From NCBI RefSeq assembly GCF_005795905.1, contig NZ_VAWE01000001.1:5011001-5075000 (forward strand): a stretch of DNA of 64,000 bases, given 5' to 3'. The DNA is from Streptomyces marianii. Its GTDB lineage: Bacteria; Actinomycetota; Actinomycetes; Streptomycetales; Streptomycetaceae. Positions 45,298 to 54,240 of this stretch are shown here, in pieces (position 1 is the first letter of the stretch; every line of letters begins with the position of its first letter). A program made the position numbers and the translations under genes. The notes under the pieces are model-generated. The model saw only the letters and a list, made by a program, of their open reading frames with translations. It did no database searches and was not told where the DNA came from.

Positions 45298-45333
45298 ATG
45301 GTGGAGTCGGGTATTGGAACTCTCTGAATACCT
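45298..45333. repeat. Right copy of 24-bp direct repeat (element boundary?)
   Basis: Identical over 24 bp to 39063-39086 and similar for 12 more. It lies 86 bp upstream of the HTH start and 50 bp beyond the end of the GNAT gene, so it sits at the outer edge of the presumed element. Confidence 0.75.
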
Positions 45334-45382
45334 CCCGCCCTCGGGGCTCCGCGTGGGTCCCCGGCGTGCTGCGGACCTGTAG

Positions 45383-45892
45383 TCAGGTCAGGTCAGCACG
45401 AGGGTCGATAGCCCAGTGGTTGGTTTGCAGGACTCGACCGGCGAAGGGCACGTCTTGCTTGCCCAGGAATCGGAAGCCGAGGGCTCGGCAGATGCCGTTG
45501 GACGGGGCGTTGGTTGTTGCCGGAAATGCGTGTATCAATCCCCACCGGCCGTCGTCGCGGGCCAGCTCAAGCAGCGTGCGGACGCCCTGCTTCGCGAGTC
45601 CCCGTCCCTGGTACTCCGGCAGCACCATCCAGCCGATCTCGGAGATGCGCTCGCCGTCTGCGTCGTGGGGCCACAACGTCACGGTTCCCGCGACCACGTC
45701 CAGCTCGGCCTCATCGGGCACGATCATCTTTGTCCAGTCGGTGTCCGCTGCCACCCGTTGAACATCACGCTGGACTTTCGCCTCCATGCCCTCGCAAGGC
45801 AGCGGCCCGCCCAGCTCGGCCATCATGACCGGGTCGCATCGCATCCGGACGTAGGCGTCGACGTCGCCGTACTCAACATCGCGTAGCAGCAT
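45383..45892 (-). CDS. GNAT-family N-acetyltransferase
   Basis: 169 aa from the ATG at 45892 with AAGGGAG 8 bp upstream. Acetyl-CoA-binding motif A is seen as IGWMVLPEYQGRGLAKQGVRTLLELAR (Q/RxxGxG/A = QGRGLA). Motif B follows (HAFPATTNAPSNGICRALGFRFLG). The N terminus (RDVEYGDVDAYVRMRCDPVM) is typical of RimJ/RimL-type members. Substrate unknown. It is outside the direct-repeat-bounded segment but next to an IS3 element whose left end starts about 60 bp upstream. Confidence 0.85.
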   Translation of the reverse strand: MLLRDVEYGDVDAYVRMRCDPVMMAELGGPLPCEGMEAKVQRDVQRVAADTDWTKMIVPDEAELDVVAGTVTLWPHDADGERISEIGWMVLPEYQGRGLAKQGVRTLLELARDDGRWGLIHAFPATTNAPSNGICRALGFRFLGKQDVPFAGRVLQTNHWAIDPRADLT

Positions 45893-46004
45893 CTGTGTTG
45901 CTCCCTTGCCTTTGGATTCAGACGTCATGATGGCGGCGGCTGACCTCGGCCGTGACCATCCCCTCGTAGCGTGGAGCCCGTGATTGCAGGGGAAGTTGGG
46001 GTTC

Positions 46005-46355
46005 ATGGGGTCCAAGAAGAAGCCGCCGTACGACGCTGAGTTCCGTGAGGGTGCGGTGCGCATCGTGGTTGAGACCGGGAGGCCGGTCGGCGAGGTCGCC
46101 GAGGAGCTCGGCATCAACCCGGGCACGCTGCACAGCTGGGTGTCGCGGTGGCGGCGCAACGGGACGACGTCCTCGGACCGGCCCGTACAACCGGCAGCCG
46201 CCAGTGGCGGTGGGGGTGGCGGTCGGGTGCGGGAGGCCGAGCGGGCCGAGCTGGAGCGGCTGCGCCGGGAGATCGGGGAGAAGAGCAAGCGGATCCGGGA
46301 GCTGGAGATGGAGCGTGATGTCTTCAAGCGATGCATGGCCCTCTGGGTGAAGTGA
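46005..46355 (+). CDS. IS3 transposase OrfA
   Basis: 116 aa from the ATG at 46005. The N-terminal HTH (KPPYDAEFREGAVRIVVETGRPVGEVAEELGINPGTLHSWVSRWRR) is followed by a leucine zipper (AERAELERLRREIGEKSKRIRELEMERDVFKRCMALWVK), the standard OrfA plan. It binds the IS ends and is made alone or fused to OrfB. The stop overlaps the GTG of orfB. Confidence 0.9.
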   Translation: MGSKKKPPYDAEFREGAVRIVVETGRPVGEVAEELGINPGTLHSWVSRWRRNGTTSSDRPVQPAAASGGGGGGRVREAERAELERLRREIGEKSKRIRELEMERDVFKRCMALWVK

Positions 46356-47281
46356 CCGAGAACGCTCCGGAGGCGGTGGTCGCCTTCATCGGTAGCCAGA
46401 GGGTCGGGCATGGCGTCCCGCACCGGGTGTCCTGCCGGGTGGTCGGGGTGAGCGAGGCTTGGTTCTACAAGTGGCGCCGGCGCCCCGACGAGCCGACGAA
46501 ACGCGAGGTCAGGAGGGCGAGGCTGGAGGAGCGGATCATCCACTTCTTCACGGAGTCCGGCGGCACCTACGGCTCGCCGAGGATCACTTTGGATCTGTGG
46601 GCGGAGGGCTGGCAGGTGTCGGTGAACACGGTCGCGGAGATCATGGCCGGGCTCGGTCTGCAGGGCCGCAAGCCGCCCAGGCGGCGGTCGCTGACCCGGC
46701 AGGGCAAGCGGAAGGCTGCCCCTGACCTGGTGAATCGCCGTTTCGACGCGGTGGCCCCGGACGTTCTCTGGTACGGCGATATGACGGAGATCGAGACCGG
46801 CGAAGGCAAGATCTATCTAGCCACGGTCATCGACGCGTTCTCGCGCCGTTGCCTCGGCTACGCCATGGGCGAGCACCATGACGCGGCCTTGGTCGGGGCG
46901 TCGTTGAAGATGGCCACCGCGACGCGCGGTGGCCGAAGGGACGGGACGATCTTCCACAGCGACAGGGGAAGTGAGTACACGTCAGAGGCGTACAACACCC
47001 TGTGTGACCTCCTGGGCGTGGTGCAGTCCATGGGGCGGGTGGGGTCGGCGCTGGACAACGCCGCCGCGGAGTCGTTCAACTCGCTGATCAAGGTCGAGTA
47101 CATCCACCGGCACCGGTTCGCCACCCGCACCGAGGCCCGCCTGAAGATCGCCACCTGGATCACCGGGTTCTACAACCCGCGACGCAGGCACAGCGCGGCC
47201 GGCGGCCTGCCGCCGGAGGAGTTCGAACGGAGCATCACCGAAGCACGCAAGAAGAGCGACCAGAGGTGCCAGGCCGCATAG
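46331..47281 (+). CDS. IS3 transposase OrfB (integrase core)
   Basis: 316 codons if the ATG at 46331 is used; the GTG at 46352 (VTENAPEAVVAFI), overlapping the orfA stop, is the likelier start. The DDE catalytic residues lie in VLWYGDMTEIETG, IFHSDRGSEYTS and NAAAESFNSLIKVEYI. HTH_21 and rve domains are complete and no stop interrupts, so the element looks capable of moving. Confidence 0.92.
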   Translation: MHGPLGEVTENAPEAVVAFIGSQRVGHGVPHRVSCRVVGVSEAWFYKWRRRPDEPTKREVRRARLEERIIHFFTESGGTYGSPRITLDLWAEGWQVSVNTVAEIMAGLGLQGRKPPRRRSLTRQGKRKAAPDLVNRRFDAVAPDVLWYGDMTEIETGEGKIYLATVIDAFSRRCLGYAMGEHHDAALVGASLKMATATRGGRRDGTIFHSDRGSEYTSEAYNTLCDLLGVVQSMGRVGSALDNAAAESFNSLIKVEYIHRHRFATRTEARLKIATWITGFYNPRRRHSAAGGLPPEEFERSITEARKKSDQRCQAA

Positions 47282-47345
47282 GAGAGGTCTCTACGAAACC
47301 AGGGGATTGACACTTCGGCCGTCCCCGCCGCCCGCACACGGAAGG

Positions 47346-47381
47346 GCCGGGAGGGCCGCCCCCTCCTGCGGCCCTCCCGGC
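47346..47381 (-). terminator. Terminator of the lipoprotein gene
   Basis: 14-bp complementary arms (GCCGGGAGGGCCGC at 47346-47359, complement 47368-47381) with an 8-nt loop, 28 bp after the stop of the minus-strand lipoprotein. It lies between that gene and the IS3 right end. Confidence 0.8.
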
Positions 47382-47408
47382 TGTCCCCCCGCTCCTCGTG
47401 GACCCGTG

Positions 47409-48164
47409 TCAGTCGAGGTCCACGATGTCCTTCTCGGCCGGCTTCTTCACGGACACCGGCCGGTCGAACTCCGAGAAGGTCATGTCGATCGGCTCCGTGC
47501 CTCCGGTCACCTGGAAGCGGAGCAGGTGCGGCGTGCCCTTCGCGGCCACGTGGGCGGTGGCCTTCTCGCCCCGGTAGGACTCCTTGAGGACCACCGTCGG
47601 CGTGCCGTCGACCGTCGAGCCGCCGGCCCGCTTCGCCTCGGTGTCGTCGGCATCGAACCCCTCGAGGTAGTTGTCGAGGTCGCAGAACTGCGCGAGGTCC
47701 TCGGCGTCCTGGGCGTCGGCCTTCTCCCGCACCCACTTGCCCAGGAGCGTGTCCAGGGCGGCCCGGGTCTCCTCCTCGGAGCCGCCCTCGGTCTGCGAGC
47801 GCAGCATCTTCTCGTCGAAGCGCAGGTAGACCGTGTCGCCGGTCCTGACGAGTTCCGTGGTGCCCTCCGTGCCCATCTGGACGGTTCCCGCGCAGTTCCC
47901 CCTGGTGTCCACGGCGAGGTCCGCCCGGACCGGACCGTCCGCCGTCGCCATGGTGACCTTGAGTCTGAGCGAGGTCGCCTTCTTCGTCGTGGTGACGGCC
48001 CTGTTGAGGATCTCGGGGCCCGAGAGGCCCGGGTACGGGCCGGACTCCGCGCTCGGCGGGCTGTCGGCAGTCTGGTCGAGGGAGCCGCACGCCGTCAGGG
48101 CGAGGGCGGCGCACAGCGAGGCGAGGGCGAGGTGCTTGGCGCGGGTGCGCGGGACGGCGGGCAT
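47409..48164 (-). CDS. Putative LppX/LprG-type lipoprotein
   Basis: 251 aa. Lipoprotein signal peptide with lipobox LTAC at about 23-26 (LASLCAALALTACGS). The body has the pattern of the LppX/LprAFG-like sheet (AVTTTKKATSLRLKVTMATADGPVRADLAVDTRGNCAGTV, DTVYLRFDEKMLR, TPTVVLKESYRG, FSEFDRPVSVKKP). That fold offers a hydrophobic pocket for lipids or acts as a surface sensor. Family assignment is by pattern only. It lies 68 bp after the DUF4190-type gene. Confidence 0.75.
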   Translation of the reverse strand: MPAVPRTRAKHLALASLCAALALTACGSLDQTADSPPSAESGPYPGLSGPEILNRAVTTTKKATSLRLKVTMATADGPVRADLAVDTRGNCAGTVQMGTEGTTELVRTGDTVYLRFDEKMLRSQTEGGSEEETRAALDTLLGKWVREKADAQDAEDLAQFCDLDNYLEGFDADDTEAKRAGGSTVDGTPTVVLKESYRGEKATAHVAAKGTPHLLRFQVTGGTEPIDMTFSEFDRPVSVKKPAEKDIVDLD

Positions 48165-48231
48165 GACGGCTTCTCCGTTGGGCCTGGGAGTGGAACGGGA
48201 GGTGCGGGCGGGGTGAGGGCCGGGGCGACGC

Positions 48232-49032
48232 TCAGAGCTTCAGGTCCCAGACACCTGCGTCGTACCCGAAGCCGGGGCTGAGCTCGACGGTCAGGTTCCC
48301 GGCGTCGGCGGGGGCGTCGAAGGCCCAGACCGCGGTGACCTTCTTGCCGGGCAGGATCGTGCCGGTGAACGGCTCGCCGACCTTGCCGTCGTAGATCGAC
48401 TCGGCCTTCACGCCGTCCTTGCCGGCGCGCGCCTCGGCGGTCACGAGCGCCGCCTCGAACTTCTCCTTGCCGGAGTTCTCGATGGTGACGGTGACCTTGT
48501 ACGCCTTGTTGCCCTTGGTGTGGCCGATGGAGTACTCGCCCGGCGTCCAGGCCGCGGGCTCGGAGACGGTGATGGTCAGGTCGTCGTCGTAGACGGCGGA
48601 GTCGCCGGCGGCGAGTGCCTTGCCGGTCGCGTCCTCGCCGTCCTTCGCCTTCTCCAGCGGCTTGTCGCCTCCGGCGGGCTTCCTGGTGGCCGACGACCCG
48701 GACGTGACCTTGTTGATCTCGTCGACCGCGTCGTCCACGGCCTTGAACGTGATGACCGCGCCGACCACCGACAGGACCAGGGACACCAGGCCGAGCACGA
48801 TGCCGGCGACGGCGACGCCCTTGTTGGTGGCCTCGCCGCGCTTCACCCGGCCCTTCGCCGAGAGGCCGAGGATCAGCCCGATCAGGCCGAGGATGCCGGC
48901 GAGCCAGAAGAAGAGCGGGATCAGGCCGGACAGGGCTCCGATGATCCCCAGGATCAGCGCGGCGGTACCGAGGCCGTTGCGGACCGGCACGGGCGCCTGC
49001 GGGAACTGTGGCTGCTGCGTGTACTGGGACAT
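48232..49032 (-). CDS. DUF4190/DUF4352-type membrane protein
   Basis: 266 aa. Two or three Gly-rich helices at about 20-100 (LGTAALILGIIGALSGLIPLFFWLAGILGLIGLILGLSAKG and GVAVAGIVLGLVSLVLSVVGAVITF) form a DUF4190 region. An Ala/Lys linker follows, then an exported immunoglobulin-like DUF4352 domain (DDLTITVSEPAAWTPG .. AYKVTVTIENSGKEKFEA .. PGKKVTAVWAFDAP). Such proteins are common envelope proteins of unknown role in Streptomyces. Starts at the ATG at 49032. Confidence 0.8.
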   Translation of the reverse strand: MSQYTQQPQFPQAPVPVRNGLGTAALILGIIGALSGLIPLFFWLAGILGLIGLILGLSAKGRVKRGEATNKGVAVAGIVLGLVSLVLSVVGAVITFKAVDDAVDEINKVTSGSSATRKPAGGDKPLEKAKDGEDATGKALAAGDSAVYDDDLTITVSEPAAWTPGEYSIGHTKGNKAYKVTVTIENSGKEKFEAALVTAEARAGKDGVKAESIYDGKVGEPFTGTILPGKKVTAVWAFDAPADAGNLTVELSPGFGYDAGVWDLKL

Positions 49033-49276
49033 GGGTGTCCTCCAGGGGACGTGTCATCAGCGCCTGCTGTAGCGGTCAACGGGGCGCTGCGTGGTCCGGC
49101 CCGTTCGACGGTCCGGCGGTGTGATGAGTCAATGAGATCAGAGGCTGTGAACCGAGTCAACGCGATTCACGGAATTCAGGTTCACACACACTGTGAAGCG
49201 ACCCCTCTTGCGGTCCTCGCTATGCTCGGTGTCACATCAGCGCCGGCGAGTCGCCGACGGAGAACAGGAGCAGCCC

Positions 49277-51334
49277 GTGCCGGAGAACGCAGCAGAGGTG
49301 ACGGCTGCCGGAATCGCCCGGCTGGCGGGCGTCGGGCGCGCTGCGGTCAGCAACTGGCGACGGCGGCACGCCGACTTCCCCAAGCCCGTCGGCGGCACCG
49401 AGACCAGCCCGTCCTTCGCGCTCCAGGAGGTCGAGCAGTGGCTGCGGGCCCAGGGCAAGCTGGCGGAGGTACCGCTGCGGGAAAGGGTCTGGCAGCAGCT
49501 CTGCGGCCATCCGGCGGGCGCCGTCAACGCCCTGGGGCACGCGGGCCACGTCCTGCTGCTCGTACGTGACCGGCCCACGGCCTGGCTGGAGTTGGCGGCC
49601 GTGTCGGACAAGCGGCTGGTCGCCATGCTCCCCGCCGCCCTGGACGGCGTGCTCAGGGCCCGGTTCGGAGAACAGCGCGCCGCCGTGCCGACCCCGGGTC
49701 CCGCCGAACTGGAGCCGTCCGTGCCCCTCCTGCGGGGCGCTGCCGAGCTCGCCGCCGAGACCGGCGCCCGCCAGGCCTTCGAGTTCCTGCTCGGCCGGTA
49801 CCTGGACGCCAACCCCCGCCAGTTCACGCTCACTCCGACCGGCCCGGCCGAGCTGATGGCCGCCCTCGCCGGAGCGGACACCCCGGGAAGGACGGTTCTC
49901 GACCCCGCGTCCGGCACTGGCGAACTCCTGCGTGCCGTAAGGCAGCCCGCCGCTCTGTACGCCCAGGACGCCGACCCCGAACTGGCGTCGCTCACGGCGC
50001 TGCGTCTTGCCCTGCACGGCGACGCCGACATCCGGGCGGCCGCCGGCGACACCCTCCGCGCCGACGCGTTCCCCGGCGTCACCGCCGACGCCGTGCTCTG
50101 CCATCCGCCGTTCAACGAACGGAACTGGGGCCACGACGAACTCGCCTACGACCCCCGCTGGGAGTACGGCTTCCCGGCCCGCACCGAGTCCGAACTGGCC
50201 TGGGTGCAGCACGCGCTCGCCCGGCTGCGCCCGGGCGCCACGGCGGTGCTGCTGATGCCGCCAGCCGTCGCGTCCCGCAAGTCGGGACGCCGGGTCCGCG
50301 CGGATCTGCTGCGGCGCGGGGCGCTGCGTGCCGTCGTCTCCCTCCCCGCGGGGGCGGCGCCGCCGTACGGCATTCCACTCCACCTCTGGGTGCTGCGCCG
50401 CCCGGTCCCCGGTGACCGCCCCGGGCAGGAACTGCTCCTGGTCGACGCCGCCGAGTTCGCGGAGCCGGGCGGCGGGCGCGACAGACTCGACTGGCCTGCC
50501 GTGCACCGTGCGGTCCTCGACGCCTGGCTGCCCTTCGACCGCGACGGCCGCGCGGAGGAGCGGCCCGGCAGGAGCCGCTCCGTGCCCGTCGTCGAACTCC
50601 TCGACGACGACGTGGACCTTGCCCCGGCCCGCCATCTGCCGCCGCCCGCGACCGGGGGAGGCGCGGCCGAACTCACCGACGTGCGCGAGCGGCTGGCCGG
50701 CACGCTGAGGCTCGCCCTCGGCCTCACCCCGGAGGCGGCCTCGCCGGCGGCGGGGGGGACGGCCGTCCGCCCCGGTACCACCGTCGGCGAACTGGCCCGT
50801 GCGGGAGCTCTCGAGCTGCGGTCCGGCGGTACGGGCACGGGACCGGCGCCCGTCCTCACCGAACAGGACGTCCTCGACGGCACCGCCCCCTCGGGGGCGC
50901 TCCCCGAAGGCCCGGCACCCGGCGAGGAGTCCGTCGAGCCGGTCCTCGTCCGGGCCGGGGACGTCGTCGTGCCCGTACTCGGAGCCGGCCCGTCGGCCCG
51001 CGTCGTCGACGAGGCGACGGCCGGAGCCGCGCTCGGCCGGAACCTGCAGCTGCTGCGGCCCGATCCGGCCGCGCTGGACCCCTGGTTCCTCGCCGGCTTC
51101 CTGCGCGGCACCGCGAACAACCGCCAGGCGAGCAGCTACGCCTCCACCGCCACCCGGCTCGACGTGCGCCGTCTCCAGCTGCCCCGCCTGCCGCTCGCCG
51201 AGCAGCGGCGCTACGGGGACCGCTTCCGGGCGCTCGCCGAGTTCGAGTCCGCGCTGCGCCTCGCGGGCCGGCTGGGCGGGCAGCTGGTGCAGGGGCTGTA
51301 CGACGGGCTGGCGGACGGCACGGTCGAGGCCTGA
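49277..51334 (+). CDS. HsdM-like N6-adenine DNA methylase with atypical motif IV
   Basis: 685 aa from the GTG at 49277 (GGAG 10 bp upstream). N-terminal HTH (GIARLAGVGRAAVSNWRRRHADFP). The N6_Mtase core has SAM-binding motif I LDPASGTGELLRA at ~212 and motif IV as H276-PPFNERNWGHDEL. In the N-6 adenine enzymes this is (N/D/S)PP(Y/F), so the catalytic-loop Asn is replaced by His. A C-terminal target-recognition-like part (ELLRSGG .. QLPRLPLAEQRRYGDRFRAL) resembles HsdS half-domains. No hsdR is adjacent. It could be a regulator or pseudo-enzyme rather than a methylase. Confidence 0.75.
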   Translation: MPENAAEVTAAGIARLAGVGRAAVSNWRRRHADFPKPVGGTETSPSFALQEVEQWLRAQGKLAEVPLRERVWQQLCGHPAGAVNALGHAGHVLLLVRDRPTAWLELAAVSDKRLVAMLPAALDGVLRARFGEQRAAVPTPGPAELEPSVPLLRGAAELAAETGARQAFEFLLGRYLDANPRQFTLTPTGPAELMAALAGADTPGRTVLDPASGTGELLRAVRQPAALYAQDADPELASLTALRLALHGDADIRAAAGDTLRADAFPGVTADAVLCHPPFNERNWGHDELAYDPRWEYGFPARTESELAWVQHALARLRPGATAVLLMPPAVASRKSGRRVRADLLRRGALRAVVSLPAGAAPPYGIPLHLWVLRRPVPGDRPGQELLLVDAAEFAEPGGGRDRLDWPAVHRAVLDAWLPFDRDGRAEERPGRSRSVPVVELLDDDVDLAPARHLPPPATGGGAAELTDVRERLAGTLRLALGLTPEAASPAAGGTAVRPGTTVGELARAGALELRSGGTGTGPAPVLTEQDVLDGTAPSGALPEGPAPGEESVEPVLVRAGDVVVPVLGAGPSARVVDEATAGAALGRNLQLLRPDPAALDPWFLAGFLRGTANNRQASSYASTATRLDVRRLQLPRLPLAEQRRYGDRFRALAEFESALRLAGRLGGQLVQGLYDGLADGTVEA

Positions 51335-51409
51335 GCCGGGCGCCGCTCCGACGTCCGTCCCGGGTGGTCCCCGACATCGGTGGCCGGCGGCGGCGGTGAC
51401 GCACGATCC

Positions 51410-51660
51410 GGGCGGCCGGGCGGCGCGCTGCGCTGCGGCGTTCGCGGCGGTGCGGTGTCTCATGGTGGTGCGGTGTGCCCGGCGTCTCGTGGTGGTGCGG
51501 CGTGCGCGGCGGTGCGGTCCGGGCGGCCGGGCGGCGCGCTGCGCTGCGGCGTTCGCGGCGGTGCGGCGTCTCGTGGCGGTGCGGTGTGCCCGGCGTCTCG
51601 TGGTGGTGCGGCGTGCGCGGCGGTGCGGTCCGGTGGCCGGCGGCGGCGGTGGCGGTGGCG
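51410..51660. repeat. 111-bp tandem repeat
   Basis: GGGCGGCCGGGCGGCGCGCT begins at 51410 and again at 51521, and the intervening GTCTCGTGGTGGTGCGGC blocks are shared; a third partial unit follows. It lies in the 594-bp spacer between the DNA methylase and the kinase-linked membrane protein. The rest of that spacer is GC-rich, with a promoter-like AT-richer part near 51800-51900 and no supportable gene. Confidence 0.8.
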
Positions 51661-51928
51661 CACGATCCCGGCGTCCCGGCGTCCCGTTGCAGCGTGATGT
51701 GCGCGGTCCCGCTGCCGTGCGGCGTGCGCGGCGCTGACACCGGCGACCGGCCGTCCTGGCCCCGGCGGGGCCGGCGGCCGGATCCGGGACCGGTCACGGC
51801 GTGATCGGTTCAACAACGGTTCGGTACAACCCACGGCCGGATGTCGCCGTCGATGTATACGCTCGGACCTCGTCCGACGAGCAGCCCGTGAACTCACGCC
51901 AGTGAACACACCAGTCCCAGGAGCAGCC

Positions 51929-52630
51929 ATGCAGGGCCACGGCCACGGCTACCCGCCTCCACCCGCCGGGCGTCCCTCCGACGGCACGCTGATCACCCTG
52001 CGCGTGATCTTCATCGCGGCGGTCGTGCTGAGCTGCAGCCTGCTCGCCTGGGTGCCGATGCTGCGGCTCGCGATCGTCACCCGCAAGCCGGTCGACTGGG
52101 TCCTCTTCTGCGCCACCATCGCGGCCAACGTGGGAATGCTGGTCTTCGCCGGTGTCTCCTCCCCGGAGAACGGGGAGATGACCGACGCCGTGGGCTTCAC
52201 CATCCTCGGCTGGGTCACGCTCGTGATGGTCGGGTCCATCACGTACTACGTGATGGCGGAGACCCGGCACTACGAGCGGCTCACGGCCGGCGGGGGCCCG
52301 GCCGCGGGCTACGGACTGCCGCCGCACCCGCCGGTGACGGCGTACGGCTATCCGCCGGCCGGCCCGCCCGGCACCGGGGCGGCGCCGAACCCGTACGCCC
52401 GGCCGGTGCAGCACCCTCCCGTGCCGCGGCAGTCGCCCTCGCCGAGCCCTGCGCAGTCCGGGCCGCAGCCGCAGCCGCAGTCCGGGCCGCAGCCGCCGGT
52501 CTCCGGCCCGGTTCCCGGACCGGCCTCGGGCCACGAGCCGAACCGCCGTATCGACCAGGTCCGCGCCGAACTCGACGAACTCAGCGACCTCCTTCGCCGG
52601 GAGCCCCGTCCCGACGGCGGTGACCGGTGA
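51929..52630 (+). CDS. Membrane protein co-transcribed with a Ser/Thr kinase
   Basis: 233 aa from the ATG at 51929 (AGGAG 6 bp upstream). Three helices: LRVIFIAAVVLSCSLLAWVPML, WVLFCATIAANVGMLVFAGV, FTILGWVTLVMVGSITYYVM. Then a Pro/Gly/Tyr-rich cytoplasmic tail with PYARPVQHPPVP and a closing basic-acidic helix RRIDQVRAELDELSDLLRREPR. The kinase gene starts inside its stop (GTGA), so the two are made together and this protein may be a substrate or sensor partner. Function unknown. Confidence 0.78.
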   Translation: MQGHGHGYPPPPAGRPSDGTLITLRVIFIAAVVLSCSLLAWVPMLRLAIVTRKPVDWVLFCATIAANVGMLVFAGVSSPENGEMTDAVGFTILGWVTLVMVGSITYYVMAETRHYERLTAGGGPAAGYGLPPHPPVTAYGYPPAGPPGTGAAPNPYARPVQHPPVPRQSPSPSPAQSGPQPQPQSGPQPPVSGPVPGPASGHEPNRRIDQVRAELDELSDLLRREPRPDGGDR

Positions 52631-54165
52631 ACGGTCGCGTCATCGCCGGACGCTACGAACTCTCCACCGTCATAGGCCAGGGCGGCATGGGCCAGGTCTG
52701 GACGGGCTACGACCAGCGCCTCGACCGCCGGGTGGCGGTGAAGCTGCTCCGCCCCGACCACATGGCGCCCGCCACGGCCGCCGACGAGATGCGGCGCCGC
52801 TTCGTCCGCGAGTGCCGCGTCACGGCCCAGGTGACCCACCCGGGCCTGGTCACCGTGCACGACGCCGGCAGCGACGGCGACGACCTCTACCTCGTCATGC
52901 AGTACGTGGAGGGTGCGGACCTCGCCGACCACCTCGCCGAGCACGATCCGTACCCCTGGGAGTGGGCCGTCTCCGTCGCCGCCCAGCTGTGCTCCGTCCT
53001 GGGCGCCGTGCACGCCGTACCGATCGTCCACCGGGACCTCAAGCCGCGGAACGTGATGGTGAAGCCGGACGGCACGGTCACCGTCCTCGACCTCGGTGTG
53101 GCGTCCGTCATCGACACGGACACCACCCGCCTCACCCACACCGGATCGCCGATCGGCAGCCCGGCGTACATGGCGCCCGAGCAGGCCATGGGCGGCGCCG
53201 TCGGCCCGTACACGGACCTGTACGCCCTCGGCGTGCTGCTCCACGAACTGCTCAGCGGCAACGTGCCGTTCGCGGGTTCCACAGCGCTGGGCGTGCTCCA
53301 CCGCCATCTCTACGAGCCCCCGCTGCCGGTGCGGCAGCTCCGGCCCGAGGTCCCCGATCAGCTGGAGGCGCTGGTGCTGCGGCTGCTCGCCAAGGACCCG
53401 CAGCACCGGCCCTCCGGCGCACAGGAGGTGTACGAGGCCCTGACGCCGCTGCTGCCCACGCGGCCCGGCGCGCCCGGCGGGCCGCTCGACCCGACCCGCC
53501 CCTTCCTGCGCCCGCACGCGCCGTGGCCGGACCGGGCGACGGCCCCGCCGCCGCCCGATCCACGGGTGGTCGCCGCGGCGGCTCCGGCGGCCGACCGTCC
53601 CGACGTCGCCGCCGCCGTCGACGAGGTCAAGCGCCTCCTCGGCGAGGGCAGCATCACGCGGGCCGTGGACATCCTCGGCGGCATCCTCCCGGCGGCCGCA
53701 GCGGAGCACGGCGAGCGGTCCCCGGTCGTCCGCATCCTGCGCAAGCAGTACGCGACGACGCTGATGGACGACGGCCAGTACCGACGGGCCCTGCCCGAGC
53801 TGCGGCGGCTCGCGGACGACCGGGCCGCGGAGGCGGGGCCGGGCGACCCGCAGACGCTCCAGTTCCGCTACGACGCGGCGCAGTGTCTGGAACAGCTGGG
53901 GGAGACGGCCGCGGCACTCGCCGAGTACCGGGCGGTGCTTCCCCACTACGAGAGCCGGCACAGGACCGGGGGAGACCCCTCGCGGGCCTTCGACATCCGG
54001 CACCGGATGGGACATCTGCTCCTGGCGATGGGCGACCACACCGCGGGGCATCAGCAGCTGCAGAACCTGCTGTTCGACACGGAACGCGTGTACGGTCCCG
54101 GCCACCCGCTCGCCGTCGAGCTCCGCCGGTCGCTGGACCGCCAGCGCCAGTTCCGCACCGGCTGA
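52627..54165 (+). CDS. Soluble Hanks-type Ser/Thr protein kinase with TPR-like C-terminal region
   Basis: 512 aa, GTG start overlapping the previous stop. The kinase core is complete: GQGGMGQVW, VAVKLL (catalytic Lys), HRDLKPRNVM with catalytic Asp, and LDLG where DFG is usual (Leu for Phe, frequent in such kinases), APEQ. The core ends at ~270. A Pro-rich linker and an alpha-helical TPR-like region (ALPELRRLADDRAAEAGPGDPQTLQFRYDAAQCLEQLGETAAALAEY) follow. There is no transmembrane segment, so its membrane partner may be the upstream gene product. Confidence 0.9.
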   Translation: MNGRVIAGRYELSTVIGQGGMGQVWTGYDQRLDRRVAVKLLRPDHMAPATAADEMRRRFVRECRVTAQVTHPGLVTVHDAGSDGDDLYLVMQYVEGADLADHLAEHDPYPWEWAVSVAAQLCSVLGAVHAVPIVHRDLKPRNVMVKPDGTVTVLDLGVASVIDTDTTRLTHTGSPIGSPAYMAPEQAMGGAVGPYTDLYALGVLLHELLSGNVPFAGSTALGVLHRHLYEPPLPVRQLRPEVPDQLEALVLRLLAKDPQHRPSGAQEVYEALTPLLPTRPGAPGGPLDPTRPFLRPHAPWPDRATAPPPPDPRVVAAAAPAADRPDVAAAVDEVKRLLGEGSITRAVDILGGILPAAAAEHGERSPVVRILRKQYATTLMDDGQYRRALPELRRLADDRAAEAGPGDPQTLQFRYDAAQCLEQLGETAAALAEYRAVLPHYESRHRTGGDPSRAFDIRHRMGHLLLAMGDHTAGHQQLQNLLFDTERVYGPGHPLAVELRRSLDRQRQFRTG

Positions 54166-54240
54166 GGGGCCGGGGCCGATCCGGCCGGGGTGCCGTAGCG
54201 CGGCCGACGCGGTTCCGACCCGGCCGCCGTCCGGCAGGCG

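Larger units (their letters stand above)
45953..47312 (+). mobile_element. IS3-family insertion sequence (ends approximate)
   Basis: orfA and orfB of an IS3-type element. Imperfect terminal repeats can be aligned: left TGACCATCCCCTCGTAG at about 45953, right complement TGTCAATCCCCTGGTTTCG ending near 47312. I could not find a convincing target duplication, so the ends are approximate within a few bases. Confidence 0.75.

Noticed and set aside
45953..47312. Exact target-site duplication for the IS3 element
   Set aside because: Three- to four-base flanks at the best end positions do not match, so no duplication is claimed.
49147..49185. GTGAACC...GGTTCAC inverted repeat upstream of the DNA methylase
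   Set aside because: Arms are 25 bp apart and only 7 bp long; chance is likely, so it is not listed as an operator.
53646..54165. Extracellular PASTA sensor domain on the kinase
   Set aside because: No transmembrane helix or PASTA repeat exists; the C-terminal part is helical and TPR-like.
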